From positions 1 to 64,000 of the forward strand of contig NZ_AUFB01000019.1 of assembly GCF_000426285.1 (NCBI RefSeq): 64,000 bases of DNA, in the 5' to 3' direction. Source of the DNA: Rhizobium leucaenae USDA 9039. Its GTDB lineage: Bacteria > Pseudomonadota > Alphaproteobacteria > Rhizobiales > Rhizobiaceae. The position numbers and the translations under genes are program-made. Below the pieces are notes generated by a model. It was not told the origin of the DNA, made no database searches, and was given only the letters and a program-made list of their open reading frames with translations. Shown here in pieces: positions 26,983 through 34,649 of this stretch (within the stretch, counting starts at the first letter, position 1; each line of letters opens with the position of its first letter).

Positions 26983-27719
26983 CGGCGCAGCTCGGATATT
27001 TCGATCGGCATTGCGAAAACATAGCCTTCGCTGCGGACCGTCTTGATATAGGCAGGCTCGCGCGCATCGTCGCCAAGGCGTTGGCGAAGCCGGCTGACCA
27101 AAAGGTCGATGGAGCGATCGAACAGCTCGGCATCCCGCCCCTGCGTCAGGTTCAAGAGTTGATCGCGGTTGAGGACGCGTTGCGGATGATCGATGAAGAC
27201 GCGGAGCAGACGATATTCCGCGCCGCTAAGCGCGATCGCCGTTCCTTCGCGATCGAGTAGATGCCGGCCGGTCGTGTCGAGCTGCCAATCGCCAAAGGAC
27301 AGGAGCTGACCGACTTCTGTCACCTGAAGATTTGGCGGCAGCATGCGGGTGCGGCGCAGGACCGCCTTGATGCGAGCGAGCAGTTCGCGTGCGGCAAAGG
27401 GCTTTACCAGGTAATCGTCCGCTCCCATTTCCAGGCCGATGATACGGTCCGTTTCGTCGTTGCGCGCGGTCAGCATCAAGATCGGCGTCGACTTGTGTTT
27501 GCCGGCACGCAACTCGCGACAGAGAACCAGACCGTCATCGCCCGGCATCATCACGTCGAGTACGATGAGATCGACGGCGTTTGTTTCCAGAAACGCCCGC
27601 ATATGCCGGCCGTCCGCCGCGACGGTGACACGCAGTCCATTCTTCTTAAGATAGCTCGAAACCAGCTCTCGGATTTCACGATCGTCATCAACGATCAGGA
27701 TGTGGTCGATGTGATCCAT
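26979..27719 (-). CDS. OmpR-family response regulator
   Basis: From MDHIDHILIVDDD at 27719 the protein has 246 residues. The receiver domain has the acidic pair at 11-12, phospho-acceptor Asp55 (LIVLDVMMPG) and Lys in LVKPFAARELL; the C-terminal winged helix has LSGAEYRLLRVFIDHPQRVLNRDQLL and the recognition region SIDLLVSRLRQRLGD, ending with KTVRSEGYVFA. It pairs with the overlapping histidine kinase. The ATG at 27791 is an unsupported longer reading. Likely targets include the neighbouring dipZ and ohr genes, by position only. Confidence 0.93.
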   Translation of the reverse strand: MDHIDHILIVDDDREIRELVSSYLKKNGLRVTVAADGRHMRAFLETNAVDLIVLDVMMPGDDGLVLCRELRAGKHKSTPILMLTARNDETDRIIGLEMGADDYLVKPFAARELLARIKAVLRRTRMLPPNLQVTEVGQLLSFGDWQLDTTGRHLLDREGTAIALSGAEYRLLRVFIDHPQRVLNRDQLLNLTQGRDAELFDRSIDLLVSRLRQRLGDDAREPAYIKTVRSEGYVFAMPIEISELRR

Positions 27720-27859
27720 CGTCGGGTGCCCTCTTTTGTCCAGGACGGTGCTACGGCAATTTTGAACGGCAGCCAGATGTCTCCTGAACACATCGTTGCC
27801 GGCAGCGGTATTCTATACCAGTGCCGGCGACCTGCTCGGACGATTAGTTCTGCGGAGGG

Positions 27860-28912
27860 TTAAAATCTGTCGACGTCGATGATCGCCTGGGCGAAAGCCT
27901 GCGGCGCCTCCTGCGGCAGGTCGTGGCCGATGCCGCCGTCAACAGTCCTATGCTCATACGTGCCCGTGAATTTGTTGCGGTAGGCTGCGGGTTCGGGATG
28001 TGGCGCACCGTTTGCATCGCCTTCCATAGTGATGGTGGGCGCACTAATCGCTGGAGCCTTTGCCAGTCGCATTTCCAGATCGTCATATTGCGCCTCGCCT
28101 TCCGCCAGACCCAGGCGCCAGCGATAATTGTGAATGACGATGGCGACGTGATCGGGATTGTCGAAGGATGCGGCGCTGCGGTCGAAGGTCGCATCGTCGA
28201 AGTTCCACTTTGGCGACGCGATCTGCCAGATCAGCCTGGAAAAGTCGCGCCGGTATTTGGCATAGCCTTCCTGGCCGCGTTCGGTGGCAAAATAGTACTG
28301 ATACCACCATTGAAGCTCGGCCTTTGGCGGCAGCGGATTCTTGCCGGCTTCCTGGCTGCCGATCAGATAACCGCTAACGGAAACCATGGCTTTGCAGCGC
28401 TCAGGCCAGAGCGCCGCGAGAATGTTGACCGTGCGGGCACCCCAATCGAAACCGCCAAGGATCGCTTTTTCGATTTTCAGCGCATCCATCAAGGCAAGGA
28501 TGTCGACGGCGACAACGGACTGCTGGCCATTGCGGGCCGTGCTGGCCGAAAGAAAGCGCGTTGTGCCGTAGCCACGCAGATAGGGAATGATCACCCGGTA
28601 GCCCTGAGCTGCAAGCAAGGGCGCAACGTCGACGAAGCTGTGGATGTCGTAGGGCCAACCATGCAGAAGAATGACCGGCGGACCATCGGCAGGGCCGGCT
28701 TCTGCGTATCCGATATTCAGCACGCCCGCGTCGATCTGCTTGAGAGGACCAAAGGATGTATTCGTACCCGGCTTGATCGCGGGCAGGGCCGTTGGCTTCG
28801 TCTGGGCCGACTGTGCTTGCGCAACGCCGAACATGCCCAGCTGCGCGGCGGCGATGGTCATGGCTGCGGTGCCAAAAAAACGGCGACGATTATGGTTGAT
28901 ATCTTCGGACAT
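27860..28912 (-). CDS. Tat-exported alpha/beta hydrolase (epoxide hydrolase-like)
   Basis: The 350-residue protein starts with a twin-arginine signal NHNRRRFFGTAAMTIAAAQ (about 6-24) and an AQA cleavage site near residue 33. The hydrolase part has HGWPYD (oxyanion hole), nucleophile elbow LGGFDWGARTV with Asp, and a late His in GGIGHDLPQE. HGWP and xDWGA are typical of epoxide hydrolases, with Phe where these usually have His. Export by Tat means it folds in the cytoplasm and works in the periplasm. GGAGAG precedes the ATG. It lies upstream of the two-component genes on the same strand, 140 bp away. Confidence 0.87.
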   Translation of the reverse strand: MSEDINHNRRRFFGTAAMTIAAAQLGMFGVAQAQSAQTKPTALPAIKPGTNTSFGPLKQIDAGVLNIGYAEAGPADGPPVILLHGWPYDIHSFVDVAPLLAAQGYRVIIPYLRGYGTTRFLSASTARNGQQSVVAVDILALMDALKIEKAILGGFDWGARTVNILAALWPERCKAMVSVSGYLIGSQEAGKNPLPPKAELQWWYQYYFATERGQEGYAKYRRDFSRLIWQIASPKWNFDDATFDRSAASFDNPDHVAIVIHNYRWRLGLAEGEAQYDDLEMRLAKAPAISAPTITMEGDANGAPHPEPAAYRNKFTGTYEHRTVDGGIGHDLPQEAPQAFAQAIIDVDRF

Positions 28913-29120
28913 TAATTTCTCTCCAAATATGGCCTCGGGTCGTCATGAAGAAACTGCCTCCATGTATCTGCGATGTGTCGCGATACCTTCAGCTTTGAAT
29001 AGGGATGTAGCTTTCAGGGCTCGGGACACAATTGGTTACAAACGATGTGGGTCGGGCGAGGGGCATTGGTGCATGATACGGTTAGCGATCCATTACCAAG
29101 CTCGCTTGCTGCCTAGAAAC

Positions 29121-29136
29121 GTTCCCCGCGGGGAAC
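29121..29136. promoter_or_regulatory. parS centromere-like site 1
   Basis: GTTCCCCGCGGGGAAC is a perfect 16-bp palindrome that fits the repABC plasmid parS pattern GTTNNNNGCNNNNAAC, the binding site of RepB. It lies about 200 bp upstream of repA. Confidence 0.9.
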
Positions 29137-29156
29137 TTCTTAATTTCCGAGCAAAA

Positions 29157-29172
29157 GTTCCCCGCGGGGAAC
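29157..29172. promoter_or_regulatory. parS centromere-like site 2
   Basis: A second identical copy of GTTCCCCGCGGGGAAC, 36 bp start to start from the first. Two identical sites beside repAB make a partition function very likely. No other copy was noticed in the window. Confidence 0.9.
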
Positions 29173-29224
29173 CCGAGCGGTTGCCGCCGGTGATAGAATC
29201 ACGCTACCTCGATAACCTACGCAA

Positions 29225-29245
29225 AATGCCGGTAATATCGGCATT
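29225..29245. promoter_or_regulatory. Candidate repA autoregulatory operator
   Basis: AATGCCG (29225-29231) and CGGCATT (29239-29245) are perfect 7-bp inverted arms with a 7-bp AT-rich centre, 77 bp before the repA start. RepA proteins repress their own operon at palindromes near the promoter. The rest of the gap 28913-29321 holds the parS sites and no gene. Confidence 0.45.
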
Positions 29246-29321
29246 CCGCGTAATTAGGTGATTATTCGTAAAACATTAACCATCCAGGCGCTTAGTAGGC
29301 TTGCCAAAACAGGAGAGTGCC

Positions 29322-30497
29322 GTGACACGACATCTGAGCAGCCTTGCCTTCATGCAGACATTCTCTGCGAAGCTCGACGTTGCGCTGGGCAATCTCAGCC
29401 TCGCGCAATTTCCCCCGAATGCCCGCCGGACGATGCGCAAATTCAGCTCCTCGGAAGTTGCCGCGCTGCTCAACGTTACCGAGGCCTATATCCGGCAGAT
29501 TTCACTGAAAGAGCAGGGGCCGTCTCCCGAGGTCGCAAATGGCCGACGCCTCTACACGATGGAGCAGATCCTCGAGCTCAGGATGCACCTTGCGCAAAAC
29601 GGCCGGAAGAAGTGGATGAACCCCCGGCGTGCCGGCGCCGAACAATGCCAGATTTTGGCGATAACCAATTTCAAGGGCGGCTCCAGCAAAACCTCGACCA
29701 CCATTCATCTCGGCCACTATCTGGCCTTGAAAGGGTACCGTGTGCTTGCCGTGGACCTCGATCCGCAGGCATCGTTGACCAGCCTTCATGGAAGTCTGCC
29801 CGATTTCGATTACCGCGATGGGGACACGCTCTATTCGGCCATTCGTTTCGAAAATCCCGTTCCCACCGAGCAGGTCATTCATCAGACCCACATTGCGGGT
29901 TTCGATGTCATCTGCGCCGGTCTTGAATTGACGGAATTCGAAACCGCCGTCGCTCTGGAAATGCGCAAAGCCGGCGGCACGAGCTTCCTGCTGCGGGTTT
30001 CGCAGGCATTGGAGCAGATTGCGGATCGCTACGATATTATCCTGATGGATTCGGCGCCATCTTTGAACTTTCTCACCCTGTCGTCCCTCACGGCGGCGAC
30101 GGGCGTACTGATACCCGTTCCCGCGCATATGTTGGATGTCGATTCGACCGCAAAATTCCTCGAGCTTGCCGGATCCTATATGCAGATCCTCGAGCAGGTG
30201 GGGACCTCTGCGCAATGGGACTTCGCCAAGTTCCTGATCACCAAATTCGAGCCGAACGATCATCCGCAAGCGAATATGACGGCGCTGATGCGGCAGGTGT
30301 TCGGCGAAGATCTTCTTTTGAATTCGGTGATCAAGTCGACCGCCGTCGCCGATGCTTTGACCTGGAAGCAGAGCCTTTACGAGGTGCAGCGGGCAAGATT
30401 CACTGCTCCGAAGACCTATGACCGGGCAATCGAATCGATCAATGCCGCGAATGCCGAAATCGAAGAGCTTTTTTGGAGAGCATGGGGGCGCAAATGA
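29322..30497 (+). CDS. repA: RepA partition ATPase (ParA family) of the repABC type
   Basis: From a GTG at 29322, preceded by CAGGAG, the protein has 391 residues. A TTG at 29301 is possible but has no better site. The N-terminal part carries the RepA-specific helix-turn-helix region (FSSSEVAALLNVTEAYIRQI, about 41-60 from the GTG), followed by a deviant Walker A, NFKGGSSKTSTT (about 116-127), a Walker A' aspartate in LAVDLDPQAS, and Walker B ILMDSAPS. RepA dimers move replicon copies apart and repress their operon. The 3' end overlaps repB by ATGA. The whole length fits plasmid and chromid RepA proteins. Confidence 0.95.
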   Translation: MTRHLSSLAFMQTFSAKLDVALGNLSLAQFPPNARRTMRKFSSSEVAALLNVTEAYIRQISLKEQGPSPEVANGRRLYTMEQILELRMHLAQNGRKKWMNPRRAGAEQCQILAITNFKGGSSKTSTTIHLGHYLALKGYRVLAVDLDPQASLTSLHGSLPDFDYRDGDTLYSAIRFENPVPTEQVIHQTHIAGFDVICAGLELTEFETAVALEMRKAGGTSFLLRVSQALEQIADRYDIILMDSAPSLNFLTLSSLTAATGVLIPVPAHMLDVDSTAKFLELAGSYMQILEQVGTSAQWDFAKFLITKFEPNDHPQANMTALMRQVFGEDLLLNSVIKSTAVADALTWKQSLYEVQRARFTAPKTYDRAIESINAANAEIEELFWRAWGRK

Positions 30498-31525
30498 GCA
30501 GAAAAGATTCCAAAGGCATGTTTGCCAATGTCTTGGTCGGGCTCGCCGACGAGGTATCCACGCCGTCGCCTGCAACATCGCCGTCGCCGCATCTTCTCAA
30601 GGTCGCAGCCGGCGTTCGACAGCTTCAGGAGCGCGGCGAGCTTGCCGACAAGCTGTTGCGGAACGCGGATCATATTATCGAACTCGACGTAGATGCGGTT
30701 TTGCCCTCGCAGATCCGCGATCGGTTCGACGGCGCTTACGAAGCAGAGCGGCTCCAGGATCTCGTAGAGTCGATGCGTGAGCACGGACAGACTACGCCCG
30801 GCCTGGTTCGGCCCGTTGGCGGGGAGGGCGGCAAATTTCAGATCGTCTTCGGGAGACGCCGTCTTGCTGCCGCAAAGCTTCTCGGCGTCAAGTTCAGAGC
30901 AATCGTCCGCGATCTTTCCGACGAGCAGGCGATCGTCATCCAGGGCGAAGAGAATGCTAACCGCGATGACCTCTCCTTTATCGAGAAGTGCGTCTTCGCC
31001 CTTAGCCAGGAAGAGGCGGGGTTTAAACGCGAAGTCATCTGTGCGTCGCTGGCGACGGGAAAATCGCACGTCTCCGAAATGCTTCAGATCGCAAGAAGCT
31101 TCCCGAAAGTGGTTCTGGCGGGCATTGGCGCTGCTCCGGAGACCGGCCGCCGACGCTGGGCGCAACTGGCTGAGCGTTGGAGCGCAAATGCCGATGCTGC
31201 GGGGATCGCGGAACGTATTCTGGCGGAGCCGGGCCTGCAGCCGCTTTCCAGCGACAACAGATTTGCTGCTGTGCTGAATGCGGTTTCCCCTGTCAAGAAA
31301 GCCTCCGCCTCCGCCTCCGCCGCCGATCGCGTCCAAGAAGTTGTTTCCAAGGGATTGACCCTTGCCGTGGTCAATTACGCCAAGGCGGGAACCAGGCTTA
31401 CGTTCACGAAAGCGGTGCCGGACGATTTCGTGAAGTATCTGCTGCATCGCATCGAAGGATTGCATGAGGAATATCTCGGCGAATCTCAGAAGGCGCAGAA
31501 CCAAAGCAAGCGGGAAACTCGATAG
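30494..31525 (+). CDS. repB: RepB partition protein (ParB family) of the repABC type
   Basis: From MSRKDSKGMFANVL at 30494 the protein has 343 residues. It has the N-terminal RepA-contact peptide, the ParB nuclease-like region with IVFGRRRLAAAKLLGV (about 116-131) and VIQGEENANRDDLSFIE, and a helix-turn-helix (KREVICASLATGKSHVSEML, about 178-197) that should read parS. The C-terminal coiled region is normal. It starts inside the repA stop, so both are translated together. In a typical operon repC follows after a short gap with an antisense RNA gene; here a small membrane protein follows instead. Confidence 0.95.
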   Translation: MSRKDSKGMFANVLVGLADEVSTPSPATSPSPHLLKVAAGVRQLQERGELADKLLRNADHIIELDVDAVLPSQIRDRFDGAYEAERLQDLVESMREHGQTTPGLVRPVGGEGGKFQIVFGRRRLAAAKLLGVKFRAIVRDLSDEQAIVIQGEENANRDDLSFIEKCVFALSQEEAGFKREVICASLATGKSHVSEMLQIARSFPKVVLAGIGAAPETGRRRWAQLAERWSANADAAGIAERILAEPGLQPLSSDNRFAAVLNAVSPVKKASASASAADRVQEVVSKGLTLAVVNYAKAGTRLTFTKAVPDDFVKYLLHRIEGLHEEYLGESQKAQNQSKRETR

Positions 31526-31606
31526 GTCTGGACATAACGCGGCGAGGGTGCTTGGCTGATCAAATCTTGACGAGTTGCTCGTCATTTGAGGGGATCAAGA
31601 AGCGAC

Positions 31607-31957
31607 ATGGCACCCGAAACCGACGACCAGGAGAAAATCGATTCGACCTTCCGCAACGGATCGCTGACGGCCGTTGGCATCATTGCCGGTTTCTCGCTGA
31701 GTTTCCTCAATAGCTGGGTTTCCAATCCGAACGACTGGGGTCGCATCGATATTCTGCCGATGACGGTCCTGGTCATTGGCATTGGCCTGCAGGTGAAAGT
31801 CTTCGCCGATTTGCTCGCAAGGGATTCGCTGCTGGCAGTCAAATACGACCGCGCGCGCCGTCTTTTTCTAATTGCAGTGCTCATCGTGGCGGCCGGGATC
31901 GCAATCGCTCTTGTAAACGATATTCTCGGCCTCAGCAGTCAGAAAATGCTGGGTTAG
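31607..31957 (+). CDS. Small membrane protein with three hydrophobic segments
   Basis: The 116-residue protein starts at the ATG at 31607 (MAPETDDQEKIDSTF). Hydrophobic segments are about 19-37 (SLTAVGIIAGFSLSFLNSW), 49-68 and 88-107, with a charged loop ARDSLLAVKYDRARR in between. I do not recognise the family; similar small proteins in rhizobia are annotated only as membrane proteins. It lies 81 bp after repB in the position where repC would be expected, but has no similarity to an initiator. It may share the repAB transcript. Confidence 0.65.
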   Translation: MAPETDDQEKIDSTFRNGSLTAVGIIAGFSLSFLNSWVSNPNDWGRIDILPMTVLVIGIGLQVKVFADLLARDSLLAVKYDRARRLFLIAVLIVAAGIAIALVNDILGLSSQKMLG

Positions 31958-31972
31958 CCCGATTTTCTGCGA

Positions 31973-32002
31973 ATGAAAAGACCTCCTTCCGATCGGAGGT
32001 CT
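31973..32002 (-). terminator. Terminator of the 32012-32518 gene, possibly bidirectional
   Basis: AGACCTCC (31979-31986) pairs with GGAGGTCT (31995-32002). On the minus strand the stem is followed by TTTCATTC. It sits between two convergent genes. Confidence 0.7.
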
Positions 32003-32011
32003 GCCCTGACG

Positions 32012-32518
32012 CTATGGCCGACGAAGAGTGATATCGCTCGTTATCACCGATTTTCCGGTTTTCGGATCGCGGTCGATCGTTCGCAGATCGAGACTGTTGC
32101 TGCCGATTTTTTGTATCGCCATGTTTGCCGCCCGGTCCCCGTTGACCTCTTTTGCCCAGTGAACGGTAAGATCGATGGTATTGCCCTGGCGCTCTCCTGA
32201 TAATCCAGAGCGTCCCCCTGCCGGGCCGACATACACGCCGCTATAGCGCGCGCCATTCACCCTAAGATCGGCAGAGATCGCACGGCTTATGATGAGAAAG
32301 CTCCGGCAATTGCCGCGCATGGAAAGCGAAGGCCCGGTCGCCGTTACTGCAAACGAACATGCGACATTTATCGGTGACGTTCCGATCCGCCGGATGACAG
32401 TTCCCTTGCCGGTCCAATTTCCCTGCAAGGATTGCAGGAAATTGCTTTCGTTTGCGGCGGCTAAATTTGGCAAAAGGCCGATCGACAAAATCAGGAGGAC
32501 ACGAGCGTAGCACGACAT
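32012..32518 (-). CDS. Secreted protein of unknown function
   Basis: From MSCYARVLLILSIGLLPNLA at 32518 the protein has 168 residues with a good signal peptide (cleavage near AAA-NES). The mature domain opens FLQSLQGNWTGKGTVIRR and continues with CSFAVTATGPSLSMRGNCR, then YSGVYVGPAGGRSGLSGERQGNTIDLTVHW. It is probably a small beta-barrel-like periplasmic protein of a kind common in Rhizobiales and unnamed. Two cysteines (CSF and GNC) could form a disulfide. No partner gene is evident: it is convergent with the repAB-linked membrane protein. Confidence 0.72.
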   Translation of the reverse strand: MSCYARVLLILSIGLLPNLAAANESNFLQSLQGNWTGKGTVIRRIGTSPINVACSFAVTATGPSLSMRGNCRSFLIISRAISADLRVNGARYSGVYVGPAGGRSGLSGERQGNTIDLTVHWAKEVNGDRAANMAIQKIGSNSLDLRTIDRDPKTGKSVITSDITLRRP

Positions 32519-32890
32519 GAGAGAACCCCCGAAAGACGAATTTTCCTGAACGCCTATAGGTCTGTATAGTTCCGTGCACCTTGGACGCGGATACTCATCC
32601 TCATCGACAATGGCCCGGAAAGACCGAGCGAGCAAGTTGGACCACTCTTCTGGCTTCCATCTGTGCTAAGTTGAAATTGCCTTCGGCAACCCTCAGTGAC
32701 CGCTTTTTGGGCTTTCGCTAATTTAATTTTGAGCTCATCTACGGCTGTTAAGACAGCATTCTGCGGTGCCGCGAGAGGCATGGCTCCGTTCCGGTTGGGA
32801 CAGCGGAACCAAACATCAGGCCGATCCAACGAAAGAAAGCCGTAGCAGAATACCGAACTAGGTCTTCCAAGTCATGGAGCGGTGGGTTCA
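32519..32890. other. Gap between secreted protein and radical SAM genes
   Basis: These 372 bp carry divergent promoters by position. A minus-strand frame of 91 codons at 32554-32829 has no ribosome site and odd composition, so I do not call it. No strong repeat was seen. Confidence 0.45.
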
Positions 32891-34450
32891 ATGGCTCATA
32901 TCATCATCATCAATCCGCGTTTCGAGACCTCCTATTGGGGCATGGAACACGCGCTCCCCTTGTTTGACGTAAAGGCGAACCTGCCGGTCGCCTGCCTGCC
33001 TCTCCTGGCGGCGCTCACGCCCGCCGAACACACCGTCACGCTTGTGGACGAGAATGTCGAGCCGATCGACTACGATCTCTGCGCGCAAGCCGATATCGTC
33101 GCGCTCACGGGCATGATCGTCCAGCGGTTTCGGATGAAGGAAATCCTGACCGAGCTTAAGCGTCGCAATTGTTTTATCGTCGTCGGAGGGCCGTGGGTCA
33201 CCGTCAAGGAGGACTATTTCGAGGGACTTGCCGACATCACATTCATCGGCGAGGCCGAGGAGACCTGGCCGCAATTCCTGCTCGAATGGACGGAAGGCCG
33301 TCATGGCAGGCGCTATGAGCAATCCGACAAGACGGACATGAGCAAGGTGCCGATCCCGCGTTTCGATCTTTTGAAAATGGACGAATATGCGCTCGGGAGC
33401 CTCCAGTTCTCACGAGGCTGCCCGTTCACCTGCGACTTCTGCGACATTATCGTTGTGTTCGGGCGAAAGCCGAGGATCAAGACCAGCGCACAGATCATCG
33501 CCGAGATCGAGGCGTTGCTGTCAGCCGGAATGGACACGGCATTCATCGTCGACGACAATCTCATCGGCAATAAGAAGGCGATCAAGGAGGTGCTGCGCGA
33601 CGTCGTGGCCTGGCAGGAGCGCAATCACTACCCGATGACGTTCCTCACCGAAGCCTCGATCGATCTTGCCGATGATGACGAGCTGATGCAGCTCATGGTC
33701 GATGCCAATATTCGTATCGTCTTCATCGGCATCGAGACGCCGAACGAAGCGGCGCTGCGCGAGACCAAGAAGCTCCAGAATCTCAGAAAAGGCGGGACGA
33801 TGCTGGAGAAGATTCACACCATCCAGCAGACTGGCATGGAAGTATGGTGCGGCATGATTTTGGGCTTCGACAGCGACGACACGACGATCTTCGACGCTCA
33901 ACGTGTCTTCATCAAGGATGCGCGGATCGTCAATGCCATGATCGGCATGCTGGCCGCCATTCCCAAGACGCCGCTCTATACGCGTCTTGAGAAGGAAGGA
34001 CGGCTGGATCACGAGGATCCTCCGGCCTTCGGCACCAATGTCATTCCCCTCAATCTTAGCCGGGAAACTTTGCGCGACGGCTATCTTGCCGTGCTGAGCG
34101 ATCTTCACCAGCCCGCCGCCTATTTCGATAGGCTCGACGCGCTTTATCTCGATGCCCGCATTCAGCCGGAGCGCTCGCGCCTGCGCCATCTGCGCCGCCA
34201 TCCCATCCGCCTGATTGCTTTAAATCTGACCTGGGCGTTTGAGGCCGCCGGTATCTTTGCGAGATTGATGCGCAGGGTCCAGGATCCAAGCCTGCGCCAT
34301 ATCTATCGCCAACGCCTCTGGAAACTGCTGCTACGCCGTCGTTCTCCGGTGATCCTGCAGATCTATGCCATCAAATGCGCGATGCACTATCACGCACATA
34401 AAATGGTCCAGCAGATGCGATCGGGCGGCGACATCGTCAATTCATTCTGA
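32891..34450 (+). CDS. B12-binding domain radical SAM protein (DUF4070 type)
   Basis: From MAHIIIINPRFETSYWG at 32891 the protein has 519 residues. An N-terminal cobalamin-binding-like domain (about 1-150, with VDENVEPIDYD and VVGGPWVTV) is followed by a radical SAM core with the cluster motif CPFTCDFCD (about 180) and VFIGIETPNEAALRETKK, and then a C-terminal helical DUF4070-like part. Such enzymes use a 4Fe-4S cluster and SAM for methylation or ring chemistry on lipids or other metabolites. The substrate is not predictable. The next gene, 200 bp downstream, encodes an EF-G-like GTPase and may not be linked. Confidence 0.87.
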   Translation: MAHIIIINPRFETSYWGMEHALPLFDVKANLPVACLPLLAALTPAEHTVTLVDENVEPIDYDLCAQADIVALTGMIVQRFRMKEILTELKRRNCFIVVGGPWVTVKEDYFEGLADITFIGEAEETWPQFLLEWTEGRHGRRYEQSDKTDMSKVPIPRFDLLKMDEYALGSLQFSRGCPFTCDFCDIIVVFGRKPRIKTSAQIIAEIEALLSAGMDTAFIVDDNLIGNKKAIKEVLRDVVAWQERNHYPMTFLTEASIDLADDDELMQLMVDANIRIVFIGIETPNEAALRETKKLQNLRKGGTMLEKIHTIQQTGMEVWCGMILGFDSDDTTIFDAQRVFIKDARIVNAMIGMLAAIPKTPLYTRLEKEGRLDHEDPPAFGTNVIPLNLSRETLRDGYLAVLSDLHQPAAYFDRLDALYLDARIQPERSRLRHLRRHPIRLIALNLTWAFEAAGIFARLMRRVQDPSLRHIYRQRLWKLLLRRRSPVILQIYAIKCAMHYHAHKMVQQMRSGGDIVNSF

Positions 34451-34649
34451 TCGGAAACCCAAATGGGGTAGGGCGCCGATGACGGGATCGCGCCCGCCGG
34501 CGAGGCGCGCAACACTTTCGACTTTGCTGCGAATACAATCCAATCTCACCGATTCTCAATAAGAAAATTGTGCCTCTGGCGCCTTGCCGCGGTTCGGGGC
34601 ATCCTGTGGTGGCCGAAAATTGTACTTTATGGCAGTTGGAGGAATATCG

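Noticed and set aside
28671..29261. 196-codon plus-strand frame running over the parS sites
   Set aside because: It starts inside the opposite-strand hydrolase gene and has no ribosome site; the parS palindromes explain the sequence better.
31526..31606. Possible antisense RNA gene after repB, as in repB-repC gaps
   Set aside because: The 81-bp gap is short, shows no convincing hairpin or reverse promoter, and repC is missing.
32554..32829. 91-codon minus-strand frame upstream of the secreted protein gene
   Set aside because: No ribosome site, no recognisable domain and unusual composition.
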